Source: Pseudomonadota bacterium (GTDB taxonomy: Bacteria > Pseudomonadota > Alphaproteobacteria > Rhizobiales > Xanthobacteraceae). From it: a DNA stretch of 30,568 nucleotides. Below the pieces are notes generated by a model. It was not told where the DNA came from. It saw only the letters and a program-made list of their open reading frames with translations, and did not search any database. Every line of letters begins with the position of its first letter. Position 1 is the stretch's first letter. The stretch spans positions 1 through 30,568 of the forward strand of contig JAEZMI010000017.1 in assembly GCA_023414975.1 (NCBI GenBank), given 5' to 3'. This document shows, in pieces, positions 17,040-24,773 of the stretch. A program made the translations under genes and the position numbers.

Positions 17040-18089
17040 TCACCTCAGCCCGCGCGAGAGGACGGCGAGCCAATCCGCCTCGGTGATGACGCCGACCGGC
17101 CGGCGCTCCGCGTCGACCACGAAGACGGCATGCACGCGGTCCTGCGCGAAGCGCGGCAGCAGGTCCATGGCGGGGGATTCGGGCGACACCGCCGCGCCCT
17201 GCGAGGCGACGGCGCCCACCACACCTTGCGCCTCCACCAGTTCCGGCAGGCCGATCGCGCCGGCCAGCCGGCCCTCATCATCCACCACGGCGAGGCGGCG
17301 CACATCGTGCGCGAGGAGCAGCCGGCGCGCCTCCTCCACCGGAGCGAAGACGGCGACGGAAATAACCGGGGCCGTCATCAGCTCGCGGCAGGTGATGTCG
17401 TGATAGGCCCGCGCCAGCGCCCGCCGTTCCACCGCCCGCAGCACCGTCTCGAGGTCATCCAGCGAAATGTCATAGGTCTCGCCGATGTCGGCGAGGGACG
17501 CTTCCATATCGCTGCGGCTGAAAGCGAAGGGCGTCGGCGCCTTCGGCGCGGCCACGGCCGCGGGCGCCGGCGCGACATGCGGGAAGGCGTGACCGGAAAC
17601 GCGATGATAGGCGTAAGCAGTGGCGACGAGGATCACCGCGTTCAGCCCCACCGGCACCAGCGGAAAGAAGTAGCTCGACGAGGCGCCGGCGAAGAGCCCC
17701 ACCAGCGCCGCCGCGCCGCCCGGTGGATGCAGGCAGCGCAGGATCGACATCAGGGCGATGGCGCCGCCCACCGCGAGGCCGGCCGACAGCGCCGAGAGCG
17801 GCAGCAGATGGGCGATCACCACGCCCACCAGCGCGGAGACGACATTTCCGCCGATCACCGGCCAGGGCTGTGCCATCGGGCTCGCCGGCACGGCGAAGAG
17901 GAGCACCGCCGAGGCACCCATGGGCGGCACGATCCAGATGAGTTCGGGTGTGGTGCGGGCCGCGATGGCGCTGATCAGCGCCGTCAGCGCAATGCCGGCC
18001 AGCGCCCCCAGCGCGGCCAGAAGCCGGTCGCGCAGCGTGGCGCCGGCGAGGATGGGGCGGAAAAGCTTCAGGCGCTCAAAGGCGGACAC
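17040..18089 (-). CDS. HPP-family membrane protein with CBS domain pair
   Basis: The 349-residue protein has an N-terminal membrane domain of four to five segments (about 25-160) with the family signature CLHPPGGAAAL (His121-Pro122-Pro123). A hydrophilic linker and a CBS pair (about 232-349, two copies of the MTAPVISV / RLAVVDDEGRLAG pattern) follow. HPP proteins are linked to nitrite transport in plants and cyanobacteria. CBS pairs bind adenine nucleotides and gate transporters. It is 57 bases downstream of the nsrR-like gene on the same strand, which suggests a nitrogen-oxide role. The start is GTG at 18089 with GGAGGG 6-11 bases before it. The transported species is inferred, not shown. 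Confidence 0.9.
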   Translation of the reverse strand: MSAFERLKLFRPILAGATLRDRLLAALGALAGIALTALISAIAARTTPELIWIVPPMGASAVLLFAVPASPMAQPWPVIGGNVVSALVGVVIAHLLPLSALSAGLAVGGAIALMSILRCLHPPGGAAALVGLFAGASSSYFFPLVPVGLNAVILVATAYAYHRVSGHAFPHVAPAPAAVAAPKAPTPFAFSRSDMEASLADIGETYDISLDDLETVLRAVERRALARAYHDITCRELMTAPVISVAVFAPVEEARRLLLAHDVRRLAVVDDEGRLAGAIGLPELVEAQGVVGAVASQGAAVSPESPAMDLLPRFAQDRVHAVFVVDAERRPVGVITEADWLAVLSRGLR

Positions 18090-18146
18090 GGGTGCCCTCC
18101 GGCAAAATGGCGATAAGGGGTGGGGTAGGCTTGACCCGGAACGGCC

Positions 18147-18647
18147 TCAATTCGTGGACACCGGCGGGTCGGCAAGGTCGGCGTCCCGCGGGCACCCGGG
18201 TTGCGGCGGCGCCGGAGAGGGGGGCAGCCCGAGCGCACGGATGACGGCGGCGAAGCCATCCCCCCGGTTCATCACATCGGCCAGCGTGTAGCGGTCGAAC
18301 ACGGCGAGAAAGGCCGCCAGCGCCTCATCGAGCACGGAAGAGAGCGAACATCGTCCGCCCAGCCGGCAATTCGGGCAGTCGACGAGGGTGAAGTCTTCCT
18401 CGGTGTGGCGCAGCAGCGCGCCCATATTTATGGCGTCGGCCGGCCGCGCGAGGCGAAAACCGCCCCTCCTCCCGCGCGCCGCGGTGACGAAGCCGGCGCG
18501 CCCAAGATCGTTCATCACCTTCATCAGGTGGTTCTGCGAAATGCCGTAGGCGCCCGCAATCTCCGCAACCGAACAGGGCCGCTCATCGCGCGCGGCGAGA
18601 TAGACCATGACGCGCATGGCGAAATCCGAATAGCGGGTCAGGCGCAT
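18147..18647 (-). CDS. nsrR: Rrf2-family regulator, NsrR-like nitric oxide sensor
   Basis: The 166-residue protein has the Rrf2 fold: MRLTRYSDFAMRVMVYLA at the start, a winged helix with AGAYGISQNHLMKVMNDL, and RGRRGGFRLA as the wing. The iron-sulfur ligands are in DCPNCRLGGRCSL, and FLAVFDRYTLADV matches the C-terminal NsrR pattern. NsrR holds an Fe-S cluster that reacts with nitric oxide, releasing its DNA targets. The cysteine spacing here is C-x2-C-x5-C, whereas E. coli NsrR as I recall it has C-x4-C-x5-C, so the first loop is two residues shorter. The gene diverges from a flavohemoglobin-type reductase gene and shares with it a candidate NsrR site. It is the first gene of an operon with the HPP protein. 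Confidence 0.88.
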   Translation of the reverse strand: MRLTRYSDFAMRVMVYLAARDERPCSVAEIAGAYGISQNHLMKVMNDLGRAGFVTAARGRRGGFRLARPADAINMGALLRHTEEDFTLVDCPNCRLGGRCSLSSVLDEALAAFLAVFDRYTLADVMNRGDGFAAVIRALGLPPSPAPPQPGCPRDADLADPPVSTN

Positions 18648-18678
18648 GAGCGGGCTGGAACTCGTTCGCCAACGAAAT

Positions 18679-18700
18679 AGATGTACTTGCTATACATGAT
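18679..18700. promoter_or_regulatory. NsrR-like operator
   Basis: AGATGTACTT and CTATACATGAT flank a central G. The perfect inner dyad is ATGTA (18681-18685) with TACAT (18693-18697). The left half matches about 9 of 11 positions of the NsrR half-site AAGATGYATTT known from enterobacteria; the right half matches about 7. It lies 20 bases before the reductase start codon and overlaps a TATACA that could be a -10 box, so binding would block the promoter. Confidence 0.55.
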
Positions 18701-18720
18701 TTCTGATGGGAGGTGTAACA

Positions 18721-20043
18721 ATGACCGACAATCGACCTCATGGCGCGGAACTGCAGGAAAGCGGCGCCGCGCTGCGCCGCTTCGTCATCACCGGCAAGCA
18801 CCCCGAGAGCGCGATCGTCACCTCCTTCAATCTGCGCCCGGCCGATGGGGTTCCGCCCGCCCGTCATATCGCGGGCCAGCATCTGACGCTGCTCTCCGAC
18901 GTTCCCGGCATCGGAAGGCTCAAGCGCAACTACACCATCTCCACGGCGCCGAACGGGGAGACCTACCGCATATCGGTGAAGCGCGAGCCGGACGGACAGG
19001 TCTCCCGCTGGCTGCATGACGCGGCCGAGATCGGCACCCCTGTGTTGGTCGGCCCGCCCGCCGGCAGCTTCGTCCTGCCGCAAGGCGATGAGCGCCCCGT
19101 TATCCTGCTCAGCGCCGGGGTCGGCCTCACGCCCATGGTGGCGATGCTGGAAGCGGCGGCGGCCGAACGCCCCAACCTCGCCGTCCACTTCATCCATTGT
19201 GCGACGAACGGTTCCGTTCACGCTTTTCGCGACCATGTGCGCGCCCTCGTGGCCCGCCGCCCGACCCTCTCCGCCACGTTCCTCTATTCGCGACCGGAAG
19301 CCGGCGACGAACAGGGTCGGGATTACGACGAGGCCGGTCCCCTCACCCTCGACCGGCTCGCCGCCCTCGCCCCGCTGGATGCCGCGGAAATCTATCTCTG
19401 CGGCCCGCTGCGCTTCCTGCGCACCTTCGTGCCGGGGCTGGCCGCGCGCGGCGTGCCCATGGAGCGCCTGCACTACGAGTTCTTCGGCGCGGTGGAGGAC
19501 CTGTTCGGCGATCCGCCAGCGCAGACGCCGACAGCCGGCACGCCGGCACCCGTCCCCGCCTTCGCCGCACGAGCCGCCGCGGGCTTCACGCGCGACGCGA
19601 TCGGCGGCACCCTCATCGACAGCGCGGCGGACGCCATCATCGCCAGCGATCGCGCTGGCGACATCGTGCTGTGGAACGCCGGGGCGCAGCGAATCTTCGG
19701 CTTCACGGAAGGCGAGGCTTTGGGCCGTTCGCTCGACATCATCATCCCCGAGCCGTTTCGCGCCCGCCACTGGGAGGGCTACCACGAGACCGTCGCCTCC
19801 GGCGAAAGCCGCTACGGCGCCGGCGACATGCTCGCCGTGCCCGGCCTGCACAAGGACGGGCGCCGCCTCTCGCTGGAGTTCACCATCGCGCTCATGAAGC
19901 AGGCCGGCCGCGTCACCGGCATGGTGGCGACGCTGCGCGACGTCACCGCGCGCTTCGAGGAGACCAAGGCGCTGAAGAAGAGGCTGGCCGCCGCCGAAGA
20001 GGCGGTTAACGACGCCAGGCAGGGAGCGGCATCGCCCGGGTGA
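18721..20043 (+). CDS. flavohemoglobin-type FAD/NAD(P)H reductase fused to a PAS domain
   Basis: The 440-residue protein lacks the globin of flavohemoglobin (Hmp) but has its reductase. The FAD domain spans about 15-115 with RNYTIS at 69-74. The NAD(P) domain spans about 120-255 with GVGLTP at 133-138 and CGP at 227-229, followed by HYEFFGA. After an Ala/Pro linker (about 258-285) a PAS domain runs from about 292 to 402 (LIDSAADAIIASDRAGDIVLWNAG, then RRLSLEFTIALM and MVATLRDVTARFEE), ending in a short helical tail. No histidine kinase, GGDEF or other output follows. GGGAGGTG stands 6-13 bases before the ATG at 18721. It diverges from the nsrR-like gene, so nitric oxide control is likely. It could be an electron donor to a separate nitric oxide-consuming haem protein, or the PAS could itself bind haem or flavin. 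Confidence 0.87.
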   Translation: MTDNRPHGAELQESGAALRRFVITGKHPESAIVTSFNLRPADGVPPARHIAGQHLTLLSDVPGIGRLKRNYTISTAPNGETYRISVKREPDGQVSRWLHDAAEIGTPVLVGPPAGSFVLPQGDERPVILLSAGVGLTPMVAMLEAAAAERPNLAVHFIHCATNGSVHAFRDHVRALVARRPTLSATFLYSRPEAGDEQGRDYDEAGPLTLDRLAALAPLDAAEIYLCGPLRFLRTFVPGLAARGVPMERLHYEFFGAVEDLFGDPPAQTPTAGTPAPVPAFAARAAAGFTRDAIGGTLIDSAADAIIASDRAGDIVLWNAGAQRIFGFTEGEALGRSLDIIIPEPFRARHWEGYHETVASGESRYGAGDMLAVPGLHKDGRRLSLEFTIALMKQAGRVTGMVATLRDVTARFEETKALKKRLAAAEEAVNDARQGAASPG

Positions 20044-20133
20044 GGCGCGGCACCTTTCGGCGCGGTGGGAATTGACGAGACGGCGCCTTCGGTCCGGCGC
20101 AGGTTGGGAAAAACCGCGAGGAGACGTTCCACA

Positions 20134-21522
20134 ATGGCCGCCGCACCCCAGTCCTTCGATGCCATCATCATCGGCGCCGGGCAGGCCGGACCCTCGCTGG
20201 CGGGGCGCCTCACCGCCACCGGGATGAAGGTCGCGGTGATCGAGCGGCAGCATTTCGGCGGCACCTGCGTCAACACCGGCTGCAAGCCGACCAAGGCTAT
20301 GGTGGCGAGCGCCTATGCCGCCCGCATGGCCCGCCGCGCCGCCGAATTCGGGGTGGTGCTCGAAGGCGCGCCCGGCATGGATATGGGCGTCGTCAAGGCC
20401 CGCGCGGGCAAGATCATCGCGGACGGCCGCGCTGGGATCGAGAGCTGGCTGCGCGGCATGGAAGGATGCTCGGTGATCCGCGGCCACGCGCGCTTCACCG
20501 GCCCAAAGGAGGTGAGCGTCGACGGGGCCGCGCTCACCGCCCCGCGCATCTTCATCAATGTCGGCGGCCGCGCCAGCGTGCCGGACCTGCCGGGCCTTGC
20601 CGACGTTCCCTACCTCACCAACACCGCGATGGTGGAGATGGCAGAGGTGCCGGATCATCTGGTGATCATCGGCGGCTCCTATATCGGGCTGGAATTCGCC
20701 CAGATGTTTGCCCGCTTCGGGTCCCGCGTCACCGTGATCGAACAGAGCCCGCGCCTCATCGCGCGCGAGGACGAGGACGTCTCGGCCACGGTGCGCGACA
20801 TTCTGGAAGCCGAGGGCATCGCCGTCCACACCGGCGCCGGCGTTCGTCGGGTCGCGCGCGACGGCGCGGGCATCGCCGTGCATATCGACAGCGCGGACGG
20901 ATCGGCCGCCCTAACCGGCTCGCATCTGCTCATCGCCATCGGCCGCCGGCCGAATACGGACGATCTCGGCCTCGATGCGGCCGGCATCGCTACCGATGCG
21001 CGCGGCTATATCGAGGTCGACGATCACCTTCAGACCAGCGTGCCCGGCGTCTACGCGCTCGGCGACTGCAATGGACGCGGCGCCTTCACCCACACCGCCT
21101 ACAATGATTTCGAGATCGTCGCCGCCAATCTGCTCGACGGCGAGGACCGGAAGGTGAGCGAACGCCTGCTTGGCTACGCGCTCTATATCGACCCGCCGCT
21201 CGGCCGCGTCGGCATGACGCTGACGCAGGCGCGCCAGACCGGCCGGCCGCTGATGACCGCCAAGCGCCCGATGACCCGCGTCGGGCGCGCGGTCGAAAAG
21301 GCGGAAACGCTCGGCTTCATGAAGGTCGTGGCGGATGCGCAGACCGGACGCATCCTCGGCGCCGCCATTCTGGGCACCGGGGGCGATGAAGCCATTCACG
21401 GCCTGCTCGACGTCATGAATGCGGACCTTCCGGCCCGCTTCTTCCAGCGCGCCGTGCCCATTCACCCCACCGTCTCCGAGCTCATTCCCACGCTTCTGGC
21501 GGATCTGAGCCCGGAAAGCTGA
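20134..21522 (+). CDS. class I pyridine nucleotide-disulfide oxidoreductase (mercuric reductase/dihydrolipoamide dehydrogenase-like)
   Basis: The 462-residue flavoenzyme has the FAD motif IIIGAGQAG at 11-19, the redox disulfide CVNTGC with Cys45 and Cys50, and the NAD motif VIIGGSYIGLEFAQMF in the middle. It ends with the family dimer-interface segment containing His444 and Glu449 (HPTVSE), the catalytic dyad. MerA-type proteins usually add an N-terminal metal-binding domain and a C-terminal Cys pair; both are absent, so mercury reduction is unlikely. The disulfide substrate is unknown. The ATG at 20134 has GAGGAG 9-14 bases ahead. It follows the reductase-PAS gene by 90 bases on the same strand and may be co-transcribed. 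Its stop codon is inside a 14-base tandem repeat. Confidence 0.9.
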   Translation: MAAAPQSFDAIIIGAGQAGPSLAGRLTATGMKVAVIERQHFGGTCVNTGCKPTKAMVASAYAARMARRAAEFGVVLEGAPGMDMGVVKARAGKIIADGRAGIESWLRGMEGCSVIRGHARFTGPKEVSVDGAALTAPRIFINVGGRASVPDLPGLADVPYLTNTAMVEMAEVPDHLVIIGGSYIGLEFAQMFARFGSRVTVIEQSPRLIAREDEDVSATVRDILEAEGIAVHTGAGVRRVARDGAGIAVHIDSADGSAALTGSHLLIAIGRRPNTDDLGLDAAGIATDARGYIEVDDHLQTSVPGVYALGDCNGRGAFTHTAYNDFEIVAANLLDGEDRKVSERLLGYALYIDPPLGRVGMTLTQARQTGRPLMTAKRPMTRVGRAVEKAETLGFMKVVADAQTGRILGAAILGTGGDEAIHGLLDVMNADLPARFFQRAVPIHPTVSELIPTLLADLSPES

Positions 21523-21569
21523 GCCCGGAAAGCTGAGGCCCGAGAGCTGAGGCCCGAGAGCTGAGCCCC
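21505..21569. repeat. 14-base tandem repeat spanning a stop codon
   Basis: Four head-to-tail 14-base units plus a partial fifth: CTGAGCCCGGAAAG twice (21505, 21519), CTGAGGCCCGAGAG twice (21533, 21547), then CTGAGCCCC. The stop of the disulfide reductase (21520-21522) is in the second unit and the repeat ends 4 bases before the end of the convergent gene. Confidence 0.9.
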
Positions 21570-21572
21570 GCG

Positions 21573-23177
21573 TCAGAAGCCCAGTGCGCAGCCATCCTTG
21601 CGCGGGTCGGAGGCGGCCATCAGAAAGCCGGTCGCCGGATCGCGCAGAATGATCTGCCCGCCGCCGATCGGCTCCACCGCGACTTTCACCGTGTGCCCGC
21701 GCCGCTCCAGCTCCGCCCGCACCGTCTCGGGCACGCTGGGCTCGACCTCGAGCGCGCCGTCGAAGGCGAAGGAGCGCGGGGCGTCGATGGCGGTCTGCGG
21801 TTCCAGGCCGCGGTCGAACAGACCCGAGAGCAGCGCCGCCTGACCGGAGGCCTGGTAGTGCCCGCCCATCACGCCGAACACGCCCACCGCCTCGCCATCC
21901 CGGCGCAGGAGGCCGGGAATGATCGTGTGCAGCGGCCGCTTGCCCGGCGCGATGGCGTTGGGATGCCCCTCGATCAGCCGGAACGAGGCGCCGCGCGAGT
22001 GCAGCAGCACACCGGTGGCCGGGTCGAACCGGGTCGAGCCGTAGGCGTGGAAGATGGAGTTGATGAAAGACACCATGTTGCCGTCGCGGTCCACCGCGCA
22101 GACATAGACCGTGTCCTTGTGCTCCGGCTCGTCCCACAGCGCCGGCGGGCGCGCGCGGCCCATGTCGACATGGGCGGCAAGGCGCTTCCCGGTCTCGGGC
22201 GAGAGCAGCTCTTCCACCGTCACGGTCATGGCGGCGGGGTCGGCGAGCAGCGCGTCGCGGTTGTGATAGGCGAGCTTGGTCGCCTCGGCATGGATGTGGA
22301 TGCGGTCGGCGAGCGGGACATCCGGGCCGAGATCGAACGCCGCCAGGATGTTCATCAGCATCAGCGCGAACAGGCCTTGCCCATTGGGCGGGCATTCCTC
22401 GACCGTATAGCCCCGGAAATTCGTCGCGATCGGTGTCGTGTAGAACGCGGCATCCTTCATCGCCGCGAAATCCTCGAGCGTGTGCAGCCCGCCCAGGCTC
22501 CGAAGATACGCCACCAGCGATTCCGCCACCTTGCCCTCGTAGAAGGCCGCCGCGCCATGGGCCGCGATCTCGCGCAGGCGCTGGCCGAGCAGCGGCTGCG
22601 CGTGGCGCTCGCCGGCGAGATAGGGCGCGCCGTCCTTCAGGAAGGCGGCGCGGGCATTCGGGTCATCCGCCAGCAGGGGGGCCTCGTCGGCCCAGTCGAA
22701 AGCGACGCGCTGGGCGACGGGGTAACCGTTCTCGGCATAGTCGATGGCACGGGCGAAAAGCTGGTCGAGCGGCAGCCGGCCATAATCGGCATGCAGCTTC
22801 ATCCAGGCGGATATGGCCCCCGGCACGGTGACGGCATGGGCGCTGGTGCGCGGAATCTCGGTGGTGAGACCCGCCGCCTTCAGCGCGGCGACGCTCGCGG
22901 CCATCGGCGCGCGGCCGCTCCCGTTCATGGCGACGGTGGGTTTGCCGGCCGGGGCGTAGAGCACGAAGCAGTCACCGCCGATGCCGGTCATGGCCGGCTC
23001 GACCACGCATTGCGCCGCCACGGCGGCCAGTGCCGCATCCATCGCGGTGCCGCCGGCCTGCAGGATCTCCAGCCCGGCCGCGGTGGACAGCGGGTGGGAG
23101 GTGGCAATCGCCGCATCGCGGGCAAACAGGGTGCCCCGCGAGGGGCCGAAGAAGTCAGGGCGGCGCGTTGAAATCAC
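21573..23177 (-). CDS. ggt: gamma-glutamyltransferase family protein
   Basis: The protein (534 residues from the GTG at 23177) is an N-terminal-nucleophile hydrolase that splits or transfers gamma-glutamyl groups. After autocleavage, Thr356 in the KDTVYV stretch would be the nucleophile of the small subunit. Family patterns include ATSHPLSTAAGLEILQAGG at the start, GGDCFVLY, the TIIPGLL and FGVMGGHYQ region, and EVEPSVPE near the end. No signal peptide is visible, so it is probably cytoplasmic, unlike E. coli Ggt. The GTG has AGGA 8-9 bases before it. Longer starts (ATG at 23246 or 23333) would place a 15-base tandem repeat inside the gene and lack ribosome sites. It diverges from two FAD amine oxidase genes. 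Some members of this family are acylases rather than transferases. Confidence 0.88.
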   Translation of the reverse strand: MISTRRPDFFGPSRGTLFARDAAIATSHPLSTAAGLEILQAGGTAMDAALAAVAAQCVVEPAMTGIGGDCFVLYAPAGKPTVAMNGSGRAPMAASVAALKAAGLTTEIPRTSAHAVTVPGAISAWMKLHADYGRLPLDQLFARAIDYAENGYPVAQRVAFDWADEAPLLADDPNARAAFLKDGAPYLAGERHAQPLLGQRLREIAAHGAAAFYEGKVAESLVAYLRSLGGLHTLEDFAAMKDAAFYTTPIATNFRGYTVEECPPNGQGLFALMLMNILAAFDLGPDVPLADRIHIHAEATKLAYHNRDALLADPAAMTVTVEELLSPETGKRLAAHVDMGRARPPALWDEPEHKDTVYVCAVDRDGNMVSFINSIFHAYGSTRFDPATGVLLHSRGASFRLIEGHPNAIAPGKRPLHTIIPGLLRRDGEAVGVFGVMGGHYQASGQAALLSGLFDRGLEPQTAIDAPRSFAFDGALEVEPSVPETVRAELERRGHTVKVAVEPIGGGQIILRDPATGFLMAASDPRKDGCALGF

Positions 23178-23196
23178 GGGGCGAATCCTGCTGGCA

Positions 23197-23226
23197 AGCG
23201 TAACCGGAAGTAGCGTAACCGAAAGT
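23197..23226. repeat. 15-base tandem repeat in the ggt leader
   Basis: AGCGTAACCGGAAGT (23197-23211) is followed directly by AGCGTAACCGAAAGT (23212-23226), 14 of 15 identical. It lies 20-50 bases before the proposed ggt start, in the region between divergent ggt and oxidase genes, and may be a paired regulator site. Confidence 0.7.
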
Positions 23227-23407
23227 ACGGCGCCCCTCTCTAGCATGTTCCGCGGGCCGCCGCTGCCGCGCCGTTGCGGCCGCGCTCCTGCGGCATGCCG
23301 CCTCCCTCCAAAAGTCTCGATGCGCGGTGGCACCGCTTTTGCTGGCTTTCCGCACCCGGCGGGTCTCCAATGCGCCCGCCAATACCCCGAGTCGAGTTCC
23401 CCACCCC

Positions 23408-24736
23408 ATGGGCCCCCAGGTCGTTCCCGTCATTTCCGATTCCGTCGTCCCCGCCACCGCCGATGTGGTCATTGTCGGTGGCGGCATCATCGGCACCACC
23501 AGTGCCCTGTATCTTGCCGAGCGCGGCCTCAAGGTCGTGCTCTGCGAGAAGGGACATATCGCCGGCGAGCAGTCGAGCCGTAACTGGGGCTGGTGCCGGC
23601 AGGCCAAGCGCGACCCGCGTGAGTTCGAGCTGATCCGCCATGCGCTGCGCCTCTGGCGCGGCATGGACGAGCGGATCGGCGCATCGACCGGCTTCACCAC
23701 CACGGGCATCCTGTTCGCCGCCAACAGCGCGAAGCGCCAGGCCTCGTTCGAAAGCTGGGTGCAGGACGCGGCCAACGCCGGCATCCGCTCGCAGATCCTC
23801 ACCGGCGCCGAGATCGCCCGCGTGATGCCCGGCGACACCGCCCCGCCGAAGGCCGCGCTGTGGTGCGAATCGGACGGGCGCGCCGAGCCGCAAAAGGCCG
23901 CCCCCGCCATTGCCGAGGCCGCCCGACGCAAGGGCGCCGTGATCCTCACCGATTGCGCCGTGCGGGGTATCGAGACCGGCGGTGGCCGGGTCATCGCCGC
24001 CATCACCGAGCGCGGGCGCATCGTCACCCCGAACATCGTGGTGGCCGGCGGCGCCTGGACCCGGCGCATCCTGAAGGATGTCGGCATCGACCTGCCGCAG
24101 CTCAAGGTGCGCGCCAGCGTGTTCCGCACCACCCCTGTGGCCGGCGGCCCGGTGCCGGCGCTATGGGACCATGACTTCGCCATGCGCCAGCGCGAGGATG
24201 GCGGCTACACCATCGCCAATGGCCATGTGAATGTCGTTCCCATCGTGCCGGACAGTTTCCGTTTCTTCCTGGATTTCCTGCCCGCGCTGCGCATGGAATT
24301 CGCCTCGCTGCGGCTGCGGCTGGATTCCCGCTTCCTCACCGAGTGGAACGAGGCGACCGCGCGTCCCTTCGACCAGCCCTCCGTCTATGAGGCGGCGCGC
24401 GTGCTCGATCCCGCGCCCGACCAGGGCTATCTCGATCAGGCCTTCGCCGCGCTCAAGCGTCGTTTTCCGGTCTTCGCCAGCGCCAGCATCGCGCAGAGCT
24501 GGGCCGGATTCATCGACGCGACGCCCGACGCCGTGCCGGTCATTTCCCCCGCGGACGGCGTCAGCGGCCTCGTGGTCGCGACCGGCTTTTCCGGCCATGG
24601 TTTCGGCATCGGGCCGGGCGCCGGCCATCTCGTCGCCGACATCGTCACCGACATGGCGCCCATCGCCGACCCCCGTCCCTACCGGCTGTCGCGCTTCTTC
24701 GACGGCTCGCGCCCGCGCCCCATGGCCGGCCTCTGA
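23408..24736 (+). CDS. FAD-dependent amino acid/amine oxidoreductase (DAO family)
   Basis: The 442-residue protein has the D-amino acid oxidase/sarcosine oxidase fold. The FAD motif VIVGGGIIGTTSALYLAERG starts near residue 22, with Glu of VLCEK closing the first strand. SSRNWGWCRQ near residue 60 follows; in relatives the equivalent region carries flavin contacts. The C-terminal GFSGHGFGIGPGAGHLVAD is the conserved second FAD contact. It would oxidise a C-N bond of a secondary amine or amino acid. The substrate cannot be read. The ATG at 23408 starts the homologous region; its ribosome site is weak. The PuuB-like gene follows after 37 bases, so the two are one operon. Confidence 0.92.
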   Translation: MGPQVVPVISDSVVPATADVVIVGGGIIGTTSALYLAERGLKVVLCEKGHIAGEQSSRNWGWCRQAKRDPREFELIRHALRLWRGMDERIGASTGFTTTGILFAANSAKRQASFESWVQDAANAGIRSQILTGAEIARVMPGDTAPPKAALWCESDGRAEPQKAAPAIAEAARRKGAVILTDCAVRGIETGGGRVIAAITERGRIVTPNIVVAGGAWTRRILKDVGIDLPQLKVRASVFRTTPVAGGPVPALWDHDFAMRQREDGGYTIANGHVNVVPIVPDSFRFFLDFLPALRMEFASLRLRLDSRFLTEWNEATARPFDQPSVYEAARVLDPAPDQGYLDQAFAALKRRFPVFASASIAQSWAGFIDATPDAVPVISPADGVSGLVVATGFSGHGFGIGPGAGHLVADIVTDMAPIADPRPYRLSRFFDGSRPRPMAGL

Positions 24737-24773
24737 ACCGACCTAACCCGCCTGACCGCACCGGAGACCCGCC

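Noticed and set aside
18583..20883. 766-codon open frame on the minus strand
   Set aside because: It runs antisense across the reductase-PAS gene and into the disulfide reductase gene; composition is shadow-like and no domain is visible.
20134..21522. Mercuric reductase MerA
   Set aside because: The redox Cys pair and fold fit, but the heavy-metal N-terminal domain and C-terminal vicinal cysteines are missing and no mer genes are nearby.
21505..21569. CRISPR-like array
   Set aside because: The units are only 14 bases and adjoin with no spacers; it is a simple tandem repeat.
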